Shown here piece by piece: positions 23,401-32,365 of a stretch of DNA of 64,000 nt. Below the pieces are notes generated by a model. It made no database searches and was not told the origin of the DNA. It saw only the letters and a program-made list of their open reading frames with translations. The position numbers and the translations under genes are program-made. This stretch comes from Actinomadura harenae (GTDB lineage: Bacteria; Actinomycetota; Actinomycetes; Streptosporangiales; Streptosporangiaceae), in contig NZ_RFFG01000007.1 in assembly GCF_003696215.1 (NCBI RefSeq), positions 1 to 64,000 of the forward strand, given 5' to 3'. How positions within the stretch are numbered: the first letter of the stretch is position 1; each line of letters opens with the position of its first letter.

Positions 23401-23479
23401 ATCGCTCGTCCGGACCAATCTGCGCGGGACTCCCGGGCGGATCGAGCTGCCGCTGGAAGGCTCCGCGCTGACCACCTGA
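20459..23479 (+). CDS. Membrane PAS-GGDEF-EAL cyclic-di-GMP protein
   Basis: The 1006-residue protein begins with about 10 membrane helices (residues 15-345). A PAS domain at about 360-500 (HFRALSESINDAVLICD) is interrupted by an acidic Asp-rich insert near 440-465. A GGDEF domain follows with RWGGDEFAVML near 617, then an EAL domain with EALVRW near 769, LTLEVREEVL, DDFGTGYASL and KIDPSFV. Both catalytic signatures are intact. The overall plan matches the other c-di-GMP protein in the window, with a PAS sensor added. It ends only 12 bases before the ilvB control region. Confidence 0.94.
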   Translation: MSGERARRLPSWAVPVGMVAIIGVLYALGSLLGWGGPAYLGWAETAAAAAAALCLLPQALRRDRRAAEAAHPHLDPELDLVVPEDEPPDEQALGRAPWRWFGVAAAAWGIGALSRTLSAMLHGGGTLALSVTDPFYLVAMFALVTGLVLPIRLPRSPRLWARYAADTYVCVAGLFVLGWVALFGTLFHRSGESPGEFLLELLYPLVGTVLVCGSLPFVLGAGRGDRRPAWLAFGALTAFAGADVVTTVVRLRGGAPADDPADILRLAGLLLLVLVPWLPGDTGAAPTAGLRRGRMIGPGLATAAVAALAALFVTGHSLTGRSGIDPVVPIVAGTATLVLLARLAELLRENDALRRAVETGEDHFRALSESINDAVLICDLDAVVQYASAGALRTYRYEAAELLGRPLGDIIHPEDLPRVREVFAAFLAGDGGAAAPALPDPASDLLPDASGDLDDDLDDGPPPILTGRVPGRSLRVACRVRAADGTWLPTESTVSRYSGAGGATGRLLVTTRDLSEQAALQRQVAHLTFHDGLTGLPNRSYFEERTREVLSRLEHPGARPGEDGEPGGKGTVAVVFVDLDGFTDINDSAGHAAGDQVLAQAARRLRGTVLADDTVARWGGDEFAVMLQLPGSDSQLAVELAERLLRVLSTEPYRVGSKNIALTASVGIAFTGDSDPLDDPAVPRRSAEPGGGSAALRRSAADLIRNGDLAMARAKELGGGRVEVFAPHMHADAVRRLELGSDLQRALAEEEFAVEFQPVVELGTSRVTGVEALVRWWRGSEPVPPEEFIGPAEESGLMIPLGDWVLHEACREVARWRADSWDIGLSVNFTARQIAAPRFVESVAAALEETGLPPSALTLEVREEVLVEDAGQNVERLSRLRDLGVRLAIDDFGTGYASLAYLGQLPVDIIKIDPSFVAGLGRDETLTLLTRTIVRLGRDLGLTVVAEGIERPEQLELLREMDCPRGQGFLVARPMAAGRVESLVRTNLRGTPGRIELPLEGSALTT

Positions 23480-23491
23480 CGACTCACTCAC

Positions 23492-23528
23492 ATCTCACAT
23501 GGTGAGACAAAGTGTCCAAGGATTTGAC
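23492..23528 (+). promoter_or_regulatory. Operator pair upstream of ilvB (GTCTC-N7-GAGAC type)
   Basis: The strong site at 23492-23508 reads ATCTC, ACATGGT, GAGAC; its core TCTCAC-ATG-GTGAGA is a perfect palindrome. A degenerate copy at 23512-23528 (GTGTC-N7-TTGAC) lies 20 bp downstream and overlaps the -35 box. The same arrangement precedes leuB and the citramalate synthase gene. An IclR-type regulator such as NdgR/LtbR would fit, but this is inference. Confidence 0.7.
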
Positions 23529-23553
23529 CGCAGGCCGGAACGTCGGCCACAGT
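23524..23553 (+). promoter_or_regulatory. Probable ilvB promoter
   Basis: TTGACC at 23524-23529 and CACAGT at 23548-23553 are 18 bp apart. The predicted transcript start, about 23560, falls on the GTG of the leader peptide, so the leader peptide would be translated from a leaderless 5' end. Confidence 0.55.
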
Positions 23554-23560
23554 GGTCAAC

Positions 23561-23611
23561 GTGCAGAGCTTCCACACCATTCTCGTAGTACTTGGTCGGC
23601 GCGCAGGCTGA
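23561..23611 (+). CDS. ilvB leader peptide [16 protein letters not shown]
   Basis: A 16-codon frame starts at GTG 23561 and stops at TGA 23609-23611. It contains the run Ile-Leu-Val-Val-Leu, exactly the end products of the pathway. It is followed by two hairpins, the second ending in six T residues. Ribosome stalling on these codons when branched-chain aminoacyl-tRNAs are scarce would control readthrough into ilvBNC. Leader peptides of this kind before ilvB are known in corynebacteria and streptomycetes. Confidence 0.85.
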   Translation: MQSFHTILVVLGRRAG

Positions 23612-23633
23612 TCGAGCACTTCCACCTGCGCGC

Positions 23634-23670
23634 ACCCCTCGACCGCCATCCGGGCGGGCGGGGGTTTTTT
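23634..23670 (+). terminator. ilvB attenuator terminator
   Basis: The stem pairs ACCCCT with GGGGGT and CCGCC with GGCGG around a small internal loop, followed by TTTTTT at 23665-23670. Directly before it, GCGCGCAGG (23599-23607) pairs perfectly with CCTGCGCGC (23625-23633). That first hairpin overlaps the end of the leader peptide. I could not identify the antiterminator with certainty. Confidence 0.75.
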
Positions 23671-23739
23671 GTTGGCCGAGTGACCCGAAGCGCACCCGCG
23701 GCCGTCCGGACGCGGGCCTCTCCCCAAGGAATCAGAACC

Positions 23740-25485
23740 ATGACGACCGAACAGATGACGGGAGCCCAGGCGCTGGTCCGCGCCCTGGAGAACGTCGGCG
23801 TCGACACCGTGTTCGGCATCCCGGGCGGGGCGATCCTCCCGGCCTACGATCCGCTGTTCGACTCCCGCAGGATCCGGCACATCCTCGTCCGGCACGAGCA
23901 GGGCGCGGGACACGCGGCGCAGGGCTACGCGGCCGTGACCGGGAAGGTCGGGGTGTGCATGGCCACCAGCGGCCCCGGCGCGACGAACCTGGTGACCCCG
24001 ATCTCCGACGCCTACATGGACTCGACCCCGATGGTCGCGATCACCGGCCAGGTGGCCACCTCGCTGATCGGGACCGACGGGTTCCAGGAGGCCGACATCT
24101 CCGGCATCACGATGCCGATCACCAAGCACAACTTCCTGGTCACCCAGCCCGAGGACATCGGCCGGACGATCGTCGAGGCGTTCCACATCGCCTCCACCGG
24201 ACGGCCCGGCCCGGTCCTGGTCGACATCGCCAAGGACGCGCTCCAGTCCACGTTCGACTTCGAGTGGCCCGTCCAGATGCGGCTGCCGGGGTACCGGCCG
24301 GTCACGCGCCCGCACTCCAAGCAGGTCCGCGAGGCGGCGAAGCTGATCGTCGAGGCCGAGCGGCCCGTCCTGTACGTCGGCGGCGGCGTCCTCAAGGCGA
24401 ACGCGGCGGCCGAGCTGAAGGTGCTCGCCGAGCTGACCGGCGCGCCGGTCGTCACGACCCTGATGGCGAAGGGCGCGCTGCCCGACAGCCACGAGCTGCA
24501 CATGGGCATGCCGGGCATGCACGGCAGCGTCGGCGCGGTCGGCGCGCTCCAGCGGTCGGACCTGCTGGTCGCGCTGGGCGCCCGGTTCGACGACCGGGTC
24601 ACCGGCAAGCTGGACGGCTTCGCCCCGAAGGCCAAGGTCGTGCACGCCGACATCGACCCGGCCGAGATCTCCAAGAACCGGCACGCGGACGTCCCGATCG
24701 TCGGCGACGCCCGCGAGGTGATCGCCGACCTGGTCGTCGCGGTCCAGGCCGAGTACGACGCCGGACGGCGCGGCGACTACACCGACTGGTGGCGGCAGCT
24801 GCGGGCGTGGCGCGAGACCTACCCGCTGGGCTACGACCTGCCGGAGGACGGCGGCCTGTCGCCGCAGTACGTCATCGAGCGGATCGGTCGCATGGCCGGG
24901 CCGGACGCCTACTACGTCGCGGGCGTCGGCCAGCACCAGATGTGGGCCGCGCAGTTCATCAGGTACGAGCGTCCGGGCGCGTTCCTGAACTCGGGCGGCG
25001 CGGGCACGATGGGCTTCTCCGTCCCGGCGGCGATGGGCGCCAAGGTCGGCAGCCCCGACTCGGCCGTCTGGTCGATCGACGGCGACGGCTGCTTCCAGAT
25101 GACCAACCAGGAGCTCGCGACCTGCGCGATCGAGGGCATCCCGATCAAGGTCGCGGTCATCAACAACGGCAACCTCGGCATGGTCCGGCAGTGGCAGACG
25201 CTCTTCTACGACGGGCGCTACTCCAACACCAACCTCCACTCGAAGCGGATCCCCGACTTCGTGAAGCTGGCCGATGCGTACGGCTGCGTCGGCCTGCGCT
25301 GCGAGCGTCCGGAGGACGTGGACGCGGTGATCGCCAAGGCCATGGAGATCAACGACGTCCCGGTCGTCATCGACTTCGTCGTCCACCAGGACGCCATGGT
25401 CTGGCCGATGGTCGCCGCCGGGACCACCAACGACGACATCAAGATCGCCCGGGACCTGGCTCCCGACTGGGAGAACGGAGAGTGA
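23740..25485 (+). CDS. ilvB: Acetolactate synthase large (catalytic) subunit
   Basis: IlvB (581 residues) is the ThDP-dependent enzyme that condenses pyruvate with pyruvate or 2-ketobutyrate, the first common step to Val, Leu and Ile. Visible are [14 protein letters not shown] with the catalytic Glu region at the N-terminus, [14 protein letters not shown], and the ThDP motif [12 protein letters not shown] near residue 447, ending in INNGN. The frame is open upstream to 23512, but that stretch covers the leader peptide and attenuator. The ATG at 23740 follows AAGGA. It is 5 bases from ilvN and heads ilvB-ilvN-ilvC. Confidence 0.97.
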   Translation: MTTEQMTGAQALVRALENVGVDTVFGIPGGAILPAYDPLFDSRRIRHILVRHEQGAGHAAQGYAAVTGKVGVCMATSGPGATNLVTPISDAYMDSTPMVAITGQVATSLIGTDGFQEADISGITMPITKHNFLVTQPEDIGRTIVEAFHIASTGRPGPVLVDIAKDALQSTFDFEWPVQMRLPGYRPVTRPHSKQVREAAKLIVEAERPVLYVGGGVLKANAAAELKVLAELTGAPVVTTLMAKGALPDSHELHMGMPGMHGSVGAVGALQRSDLLVALGARFDDRVTGKLDGFAPKAKVVHADIDPAEISKNRHADVPIVGDAREVIADLVVAVQAEYDAGRRGDYTDWWRQLRAWRETYPLGYDLPEDGGLSPQYVIERIGRMAGPDAYYVAGVGQHQMWAAQFIRYERPGAFLNSGGAGTMGFSVPAAMGAKVGSPDSAVWSIDGDGCFQMTNQELATCAIEGIPIKVAVINNGNLGMVRQWQTLFYDGRYSNTNLHSKRIPDFVKLADAYGCVGLRCERPEDVDAVIAKAMEINDVPVVIDFVVHQDAMVWPMVAAGTTNDDIKIARDLAPDWENGE

Positions 25486-25490
25486 CCCCG

Positions 25491-26015
25491 ATGACCCAAC
25501 ACACCCTCTCGGTGCTGGTGGAGAACACGCCGGGCATCCTGGCCCGGGTCGCGGCCCTGTTCTCGCGGCGCGGCTTCAACATCGAGTCGCTCGCGGTCGG
25601 CACGACCGAGCACCCCGACATCTCGCGCATGACGATCGTGGTGAACGTCGAGAGCCTGCCGCTCGAGCAGGTCACCAAGCAGCTCAACAAGCTGATCAAC
25701 GTGCTCAAGATCGTCGAGCTGGACCCGTCCCAGTCCGTCCAGCGCGAGCTGGTCCTGGTCAAGGTCCGCGCCGACGCCGAGACCCGCTCGCAGGTGCTGG
25801 AGACGGTGAACCTGTTCCGCGCCAAGGTGGTCGACGTCGCGCCCGACGCGGTCACCATCGAGGCCACCGGCAACCGCGAGAAGCTGGACGCGTTCATCCG
25901 CGTCCTGGAGCCGTTCGGCATCAAGGAGCTCGTCCAGTCCGGCATGGTCGCCGTCGGACGCGGCTCGCGGTCCATCAGCGACCGCTCGCTCCGCGCCATC
26001 GACCGCTCCGCCTAG
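25491..26015 (+). CDS. ilvN: Acetolactate synthase small (regulatory) subunit
   Basis: IlvN (174 residues) binds IlvB, raises its activity and mediates valine feedback. It has an N-terminal ACT domain (LSVLVENTPGILARVAALFS, then RRGFNIESLAVG) and the usual C-terminal domain (ELVLVKVRAD, EATGNREKLDAFI). The ATG at 25491 has GGAGA 8 bases upstream. A GTG at 25482 overlapping the ilvB stop is also possible and would add three residues. Confidence 0.97.
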   Translation: MTQHTLSVLVENTPGILARVAALFSRRGFNIESLAVGTTEHPDISRMTIVVNVESLPLEQVTKQLNKLINVLKIVELDPSQSVQRELVLVKVRADAETRSQVLETVNLFRAKVVDVAPDAVTIEATGNREKLDAFIRVLEPFGIKELVQSGMVAVGRGSRSISDRSLRAIDRSA

Positions 26016-26047
26016 TTCCGCGTCCGCGTCACGAATCGCGACCCTGA

Positions 26048-27064
<1,017 letters not shown>

Positions 27065-27077
27065 CGTCGTTCCCTGG

Positions 27078-27104
27078 GAGAGGCGGGTGCTCCGGCGCCC
27101 GCCT
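27078..27104 (+). terminator. Terminator of the ilvBNC operon
   Basis: Arms GAGAGGCGGG (27078-27087) and CCGCCTCTT (27096-27104) form a GC-rich stem-loop 14 bases after the ilvC stop. The next gene converges from the other side. Confidence 0.75.
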
Positions 27105-27120
27105 CTTCGCGTTCCCGGGG

Positions 27121-27906
27121 TCAGCGGGTGAAACGGCGAATGATCTTGGAGCGCAGCGGGGCGGGGCCGCGCGCCTCCCTGACCAGCAGCGCGAGGTGGC
27201 CGCCCCGGGTCAGGTACAGGCCCGCCTCGGTGTCCCGGCCCGGGACGTGCCGGAACGAGTCGTCCAGCCTCAGGCCCGGCTCGCGGACGCGGCCGAACCG
27301 GGCCTGCCGGGTGACGCCGTGCGCGGTCGCCGCGACATGGACGTCCCAGCGTCCCGGCGCGAGGACGGACGGGTCGAGGAACACCCGGAACCCGCCGCCG
27401 GACGGTTCGGCGGCGACGCGGTGCTCGCTGCGCGCGGCGCGTTCACGCAGCAGGACCTCGACGTGGGTGCGAGGGGTCTCGACGCGTTCGACGGCGGCGT
27501 GGCCGGTGACGCGGACGCGACCGTCCTTCCAGGCCAGCGCCTCCAGGCGGTGCTCGACGCCGACCTCGGCCGTGATGTCGGCGTCCTGCCGGGGGACGCC
27601 GCGCAGGTAGGGGTACATGGCGTAGACGCGCCCGCCGACCACGACCGCGCCGCCGGGACTGCCCGCCACCTCGTCCCGGATCAGGCGTTCCAGCTCGTCG
27701 CGCAGGCCGCGCTGGATGCAGAACGCCCGCAGCCGGTACGACGCGGGCAGCGCGGACCGGACGTCGTCGCTCAGCCCGGACTCGCCGAGGAACCGCCGGG
27801 TGCCGTCCATGAGCCGGTCCCGGTGCGCGCGGTCGAGATCCAGGAAGCGGTGGTCGTACACGCGCAGGACGTCGTGCAGGACACTGATCGTGCAGTCCGG
27901 GGTCAC
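27121..27906 (-). CDS. Protein resembling the C-terminal region of teichoic-acid-type GT2 glycosyltransferases (no catalytic domain)
   Basis: This 261-residue protein begins at a GTG with GGAGAG upstream (27906). Residues 1-90 (SVLHDVLRVYDHRF, DRLMDGTRRFLGESGL, ASYRLRAFCIQRGL) look like the helical region following the catalytic domain in actinobacterial family-2 glycosyltransferases. Residues 95-261 look like beta-sandwich modules seen in the same proteins. The nucleotide-sugar-binding GT-A domain is absent, and no fragment of it remains upstream. It may be a decayed gene or a stand-alone accessory domain. The likeness is from memory of sequence style, not a search. Confidence 0.6.
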   Translation of the reverse strand: MTPDCTISVLHDVLRVYDHRFLDLDRAHRDRLMDGTRRFLGESGLSDDVRSALPASYRLRAFCIQRGLRDELERLIRDEVAGSPGGAVVVGGRVYAMYPYLRGVPRQDADITAEVGVEHRLEALAWKDGRVRVTGHAAVERVETPRTHVEVLLRERAARSEHRVAAEPSGGGFRVFLDPSVLAPGRWDVHVAATAHGVTRQARFGRVREPGLRLDDSFRHVPGRDTEAGLYLTRGGHLALLVREARGPAPLRSKIIRRFTR

Positions 27907-28010
27907 GGGCTCTCCAGTCGAGGCGGGGTCCACGGTTACGTTAAAGGGCCAGGCGGCTGCGCACCGTGAAATCGTCACAGCGTGTCGGGGCGGCTGGTAG
28001 CGTCCGGCTG

Positions 28011-29528
28011 ATGGCTGCTCCGGTGACGGCGGGCGACAGGACCGCGGGACGCGTCCGGCCGGGCGGCTGGGCAACGCCTCTTGTGCTCGTCCTCCTCGCC
28101 TCGGCCGTCTACACGGCGTTCGCGCTGCTCCGGCTCCGGGCGTTCCGGACGAGCACGTACGACCTGGTCATCTTCGATCAGGCGGTGCGCTCCTACAGTC
28201 GTTTCGGGCCTCCGGTCGCGCCGGTCAAGGGCGTTCACAACGGGTTCGGGCCGCACTTCTCGATCCTCGGCGATCACTTCTCGCCGATCCTGGCGCTGAT
28301 CGCGCCGCTCTACCGGCTGCACGACGGCCCGGCGACGCTGCTGGTCGCGCAGGCCGTGCTGTTCGCGCTGGCCATCGTCCCGATCTGGCGGTTCGCGCGG
28401 CGCCGCCTCGGACGCGGCGCCGCCGTGTGCGCGTCGCTCGCGTACGCGCTGTCCTGGCCGATCGCCGAGGCGCTGCGGTTCGACTTCCACGAGGTCGCGT
28501 TCGCGCCGCTGCTCACGGCCCTCGCGATCGAGCGGTTCGACGCGGGACGCCGCGGGCGGGCGGCGGTCGCGGCCGTCCTGTTGCTGCTGGTCAAGGAGGA
28601 CTCCGGCCTGCTCGTCGCCGGGTTCGGCCTGTCCCTGCTGGTGATGCGGCCGACGACGGGGCTCGGCCGGAGGCGGACGCTGCGGGGCGACCGTCCGCTG
28701 GGGATGGCGCTGGTGGCCGTCGGCCTCGCGACCACGGCCGTCGCGTCGCGCGTGCTGGTCCCGGCGTTCGGCGGGAACGGGAACTACTACTTCGCCTATA
28801 CCGACTTCGGGCACGACATGAGGAGCGCGGCGCTGCACGTCCTGACGCATCCGTGGGACGCGGTGACGGCGCTCGGCACGCCGCCGGAGAAGCTCGGGAC
28901 GATGGCGCTGCTCGTCCTGCCGTTCCTGGCGCTGCCGCTGGTGTCGCCGCTGACGCTCGTGGTCGTCCCGCCGCTGCTGGAGCGGATGCTGTCCGGGAAG
29001 TTCGACAACTGGTGGGCGCCGCACTACCACTACAACGCGTTCCTCGTCGCGGTCCTCGTCCTCGCGGCGGTGGACGGCGCGACGCGCGTCCAGGACCGGG
29101 CGCGGATCCGGCGCGCGGCCTCGGCGAACGCCGCCCCCGTGCTGGAACGGCTCGGAACGTGGCTGGTCGCGGGCATGCTGGCGGGGACGCTCGTCACCGT
29201 CCCCGCGTTCGCGTTCCGGTCCCTCGCCGACGGCTCCCTCTACGCGCGGAGCGCGCGCGAGCTGGCCGCCGCCGCGGCCGTGTCGCGGGTGCCGTCCGGC
29301 GTGGAGGTCGAGGCGGTCAACCACGCGGGTCCCGCGCTGTCCGGTCGCACGCACGTCCTGCTCTGGGACCGGACGCCGCGCTGGGCCGACTGGGTCGTCG
29401 GCGACGTCGCCTACGCGCAGTTCCCCTTCACCTCGGTGGACGAGCAGCGGGAGCGGGTCGCCCTGCTCGCGCGCGACGGCTACCGGACGGTGTTCTCGCG
29501 GGACGGCTACGTCGTCCTGCACCGGTAG
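28011..29528 (+). CDS. DUF2079 multi-spanning membrane protein
   Basis: The 505-residue protein belongs to the DUF2079 family. Signatures are LRLRAFRTSTYDLVIFDQAVRSY, FGPHFSILGDHFSPILALIAPLYRL and EALRFDFHEVAFAPLL. About 9 to 10 membrane helices are predicted. The fold resembles GT-C glycosyltransferases that use lipid-linked sugars, but no activity is known. The ATG at 28011 lies 7 bases after TAGCGT (27998-28003) and has no ribosome site, so it is likely leaderless. It is divergent from the glycosyltransferase-tail protein, which suggests a shared cell-surface role. Confidence 0.85.
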   Translation: MAAPVTAGDRTAGRVRPGGWATPLVLVLLASAVYTAFALLRLRAFRTSTYDLVIFDQAVRSYSRFGPPVAPVKGVHNGFGPHFSILGDHFSPILALIAPLYRLHDGPATLLVAQAVLFALAIVPIWRFARRRLGRGAAVCASLAYALSWPIAEALRFDFHEVAFAPLLTALAIERFDAGRRGRAAVAAVLLLLVKEDSGLLVAGFGLSLLVMRPTTGLGRRRTLRGDRPLGMALVAVGLATTAVASRVLVPAFGGNGNYYFAYTDFGHDMRSAALHVLTHPWDAVTALGTPPEKLGTMALLVLPFLALPLVSPLTLVVVPPLLERMLSGKFDNWWAPHYHYNAFLVAVLVLAAVDGATRVQDRARIRRAASANAAPVLERLGTWLVAGMLAGTLVTVPAFAFRSLADGSLYARSARELAAAAAVSRVPSGVEVEAVNHAGPALSGRTHVLLWDRTPRWADWVVGDVAYAQFPFTSVDEQRERVALLARDGYRTVFSRDGYVVLHR

Positions 29529-29831
29529 CCGGAGGCCGTTCCCGGTGTCGTTGGACGGGACGTCCGATACGGCTCGGTCAGCACGCCGTGTAAAGATTTC
29601 CCGAACCGAAAGGCGAGGGGAATCTACCTTTTCGGGGTTCGCTGTCGGATACTGAAGTCAAGCCGTGACGGCCGTGGTGATTCCGCGCACCGGCGCGAAC
29701 CTGCGATGGCGACCGCGCCCCGAGCGGCAGTGGGGCGAGAGTGATGAACGGCGCTTTCGCGGACCGGACCAGGGGGTGGGACCGGGACGCTCGGACGGTG
29801 AACGACCGCCGGCGACGCGGCGGGCGAGAAG
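29529..29831. other. 303-bp intergenic region without a clear gene
   Basis: This region follows the DUF2079 gene and contains AT-richer stretches (CGTGTAAAGATTTCCCG, GAATCTACCTTTTCGG) that could hold a promoter. I see no coding frame with convincing codon bias, no strong hairpin and no repeat. Confidence 0.5.
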
Positions 29832-29888
29832 GTGATTCTCTGCAGTTCCTTGTGGCCTGTCCGGAATCACCGCCGGTGGGGGTGTGAG

Positions 29889-30524
29889 GTGGTCCCCACC
29901 GTGGGGGGCGACCTCCAGCACTGGGAGACGTGCGGGCAGGCGTGGATCGGCCTGCTGCGGCACGTCTGGCATGCCGGTGAGGCGGGCATGGAGGAGCGCG
30001 GGCCGATCATTGAGGGCCCGCCCGTCCTCTTCGAGGTCGCCTCGCTGAGCTGGGACGATCCGGTCCTGGCCGCGTACGGCGACCGGGCCCGGATCGCGCA
30101 CTGGTCGCGGATGGCGCGGGAGCGCGCCGAGGTGGCCGACGGGATCGGCGGGCGCCTGCGCGACCGGCACGGCGCCGACCAGCTGCACTGGGCGGCCGGA
30201 CTCCTGCGCGCGCGTCCCTGGACGACGAGCGCGTGGGTGTCGCTGACCGATCCGGGGGAGGCCGCCGACAGCGTCCCGGGCCTGGTGGCGCTCGCGTTCC
30301 GGCTGCGGGAGTACCGGCTGGTCATGACGGCCATGTACCGCTCGCAGGACGTGCACCGGGCGTACCTCTCCTACGTCCCGCTGCGCGAGGTGCAGCTTCA
30401 GGTCGCCGAGGAGCTGGGCCTCCCGTCCGGGCCGATGCGGGTGTTCATCGACGTCCCGCACATCGCCGTCCGGGACGCGGAGCGCGTCGCGTCCATCCTC
30501 GCCGCCCAGCCCGAGGCCGCCTGA
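29889..30524 (+). CDS. Thymidylate-synthase-superfamily-like protein
   Basis: This 211-residue protein resembles the C-terminal half of short, archaeal-type thymidylate synthase/dCMP hydroxymethylase proteins. The stretch LVMTAMYRSQDVHRAYLSYV, then LREVQLQVAEELGLPSGPMRVFI, matches the Arg-Ser-x-Asp phosphate-binding segment and following helix of that fold. The catalytic Cys expected upstream of it is not obvious, so the activity may differ from dTMP synthesis. The frame is open to a GTG at 29832, but the first 19 residues look unconserved; the GTG at 29889 is preferred. It appears to be a single gene. Confidence 0.55.
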   Translation: MVPTVGGDLQHWETCGQAWIGLLRHVWHAGEAGMEERGPIIEGPPVLFEVASLSWDDPVLAAYGDRARIAHWSRMARERAEVADGIGGRLRDRHGADQLHWAAGLLRARPWTTSAWVSLTDPGEAADSVPGLVALAFRLREYRLVMTAMYRSQDVHRAYLSYVPLREVQLQVAEELGLPSGPMRVFIDVPHIAVRDAERVASILAAQPEAA

Positions 30525-30674
30525 CCGGAGAGGACGGCGGAGCATAGGCGGCTGACCAGGGCAGGGTTTCCCGTTTGCGCAAATGTGATCAAGGTCACGA
30601 GTGTCGCTCCAGGGTATTTCCTACTTTTCCAGTAGGTTTAGCGATCAATTCCCCCTTCACACAAAGGAGTGCGA

Positions 30675-32102
30675 ATGCGCAGCAGCGCGCGCGCCGCGAT
30701 CGCGGCGGCCGGGGCCGCCGGCGTCCTGCTCAGCGGACAGGCCGCCGTGCAGGCGGCCCCGCCGACCGCCGGGCCGGGAGCACCGGGCATCGGCGACCCG
30801 TACTACCCGGACTATGGCAATGGAGGCTACGACGTCTCCCACTACGGGCTCAAGCTCCACTACCAGCCGGCGACCGATCAACTCGACGGAGTCGCCACCG
30901 TCGAGGCCCGCGCCACGCAGGGCCTGACCAGGTTCAACCTGGACTTCGGGCTGTCGGTCAGCAAGGTCACGGTCGACGGCCGGGCGGCGAAGTTCACCGC
31001 CGAGGGCGCGCACGAGCTGGTGATCACGCCGCCCAGGACGCTGCGCAAGGGCAAGCGGTTCACCACGGTCGTCACCTACAGTGGCGTGCCGTCCTCGGTG
31101 AAGATCTACGGGTTCACCAGCTGGCAGCGGACCACGACCGGCGGCGTCGCGGCGAACGAGCCCGAGAGCGCCTGGTGGTGGTACCCGAGCAACGACCACC
31201 CGCGCGACAAGGCCACCTTCGACGTCTCGGTCACCGTCCCGGACGGGCACCAGGCGATCAGCAACGGCGTGTCCACCGGCGTCCACAGCAGGAACGGGTG
31301 GACGACCTACGGCTGGCGCGAGAACCGTCCGCAGGCCACCTACCTGGCGACCCTGGCCGTCGGGAAGTTCGACATCGTCAAGGGACGCACCCCGAACGGC
31401 CTGCCGTACGAGTACGCGATCGGCTCGGACCTGCCCGCCGACACCAAGGCCAACGCGCTGACCAGCCTGAAGCGCACTCCCGAGATCCTGAAGTGGGAGA
31501 GCTCGCTGTTCGGCCGCTACCCGTTCGACGCCGTCGGCGGGACGGTCCCGAACACCAAGGCCGGGTTCGCCATCGAGACCCAGACGCGGCCGTTCTACAG
31601 CCCCAAGTTCTTCGCCAAGGGCAAGCCGGACTTCAGCGTCGTCGTCCACGAGAACGCGCACCAGTGGTTCGGCGACAACGTGTCCGTCCACAACTGGAAG
31701 GACATCTGGCTGAACGAGGGCTTCGCGACCTACGCCGAGTGGCTGTGGGCGGAGCACGCCAAGGAGTCGACCACGCAGGCGGAGGCCGACAAGGTCTACA
31801 ACGCGCACCCGGCGGGCGACGAGTGGTGGAACCTGCTGCCCGGCGACCCCGGCGCGCAGGACCCGTTCGCCGACCAGGTCTACGACCGGGGCGCCCTCGC
31901 CGTCCACGCCATCCGGCTGCGCCTCGGCGACCAGGCGTTCTTCAAGGCGCTGCGGACCTGGCAGGCGGCCAAGGGCGGCGGGGACGCGACCGTCGCCCAG
32001 TTCGTCCGGCACCTCGAGCGGGTCTCCGGCAAGAACATCGACGACATCGTCAAGACCTGGCTGTACACGGCGGGCCGTCCGGCCGTCGCGCCCGGACACT
32101 GA
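30675..32102 (+). CDS. Secreted short M1-family zinc metallopeptidase
   Basis: The 475-residue protein has a Sec signal (about residues 1-32, ending QAAPP) and an M1 aminopeptidase-like fold. Zinc ligands are in HENAHQWFGD from residue 325 and the Glu of NEGFATYAE near 348. The exopeptidase motif is GFAIETQTRP in place of GAMEN. It is much shorter than classic 850-residue aminopeptidase N, as in the actinobacterial secreted class. The ATG at 30675 follows AAAGGAG. Upstream, CCTACT and AGTAGG at 30620-30636 form a small palindrome in the promoter region. Confidence 0.92.
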   Translation: MRSSARAAIAAAGAAGVLLSGQAAVQAAPPTAGPGAPGIGDPYYPDYGNGGYDVSHYGLKLHYQPATDQLDGVATVEARATQGLTRFNLDFGLSVSKVTVDGRAAKFTAEGAHELVITPPRTLRKGKRFTTVVTYSGVPSSVKIYGFTSWQRTTTGGVAANEPESAWWWYPSNDHPRDKATFDVSVTVPDGHQAISNGVSTGVHSRNGWTTYGWRENRPQATYLATLAVGKFDIVKGRTPNGLPYEYAIGSDLPADTKANALTSLKRTPEILKWESSLFGRYPFDAVGGTVPNTKAGFAIETQTRPFYSPKFFAKGKPDFSVVVHENAHQWFGDNVSVHNWKDIWLNEGFATYAEWLWAEHAKESTTQAEADKVYNAHPAGDEWWNLLPGDPGAQDPFADQVYDRGALAVHAIRLRLGDQAFFKALRTWQAAKGGGDATVAQFVRHLERVSGKNIDDIVKTWLYTAGRPAVAPGH

Positions 32103-32130
32103 TCTCCAGGGTCCTTCCTTCCCTCCCCCC

Positions 32131-32173
32131 AGGCCACCGGCCCGTCCGCGATCAGCGGGCGGGCCGGTGGCCT
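32131..32173. terminator. Long-stem terminator after the M1 peptidase gene
   Basis: A 19-bp stem (32131-32149 with 32155-32173) has one G-T pair and a 5-base loop GATCA. The U-tract is weak. Confidence 0.85.
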
Positions 32174-32315
32174 CTCCGCCTTTCCCCGTGGGGGTTTCCG
32201 CAGGTCGAGAGGGTCCGGCAGCGGTTACCCGTGAGTGTCATGGGGGCCGCCGTCCGGCCTCCGGGCTCCCTATAGACTCGGAGGGCAGGCGAGGGCACGA
32301 CGGGGTGAGCTCGCG

Positions 32316-32339
32316 ATGTATTCGCACAGCCAGTGCTGA
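32316..32339 (+). CDS. Possible serA leader peptide MYSHSQC
   Basis: A 7-codon frame starts at ATG 32316, with GGTGAG upstream, and stops at 32337-32339, 26 bases before the serA start. It holds two Ser codons and a final Cys codon, the product and a derivative of the serine pathway. TATAGA at 32271-32276 could be the -10 box. No clear terminator hairpin separates it from serA, so a regulatory role is only suggested. Confidence 0.35.
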   Translation: MYSHSQC

Positions 32340-32365
32340 CAATCCACCATCCGAAGGACTGTTCC

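Noticed and set aside
23512..23739. N-terminal extension of IlvB
   Set aside because: The extension would cover the promoter, leader peptide and attenuator and has no family likeness. The ATG at 23740 has a ribosome site.
27966..28010. Longer N-terminus for the DUF2079 protein
   Set aside because: The additional 15 residues are not hydrophobic or conserved-looking, and the -10 box at 27998 lies inside that stretch.
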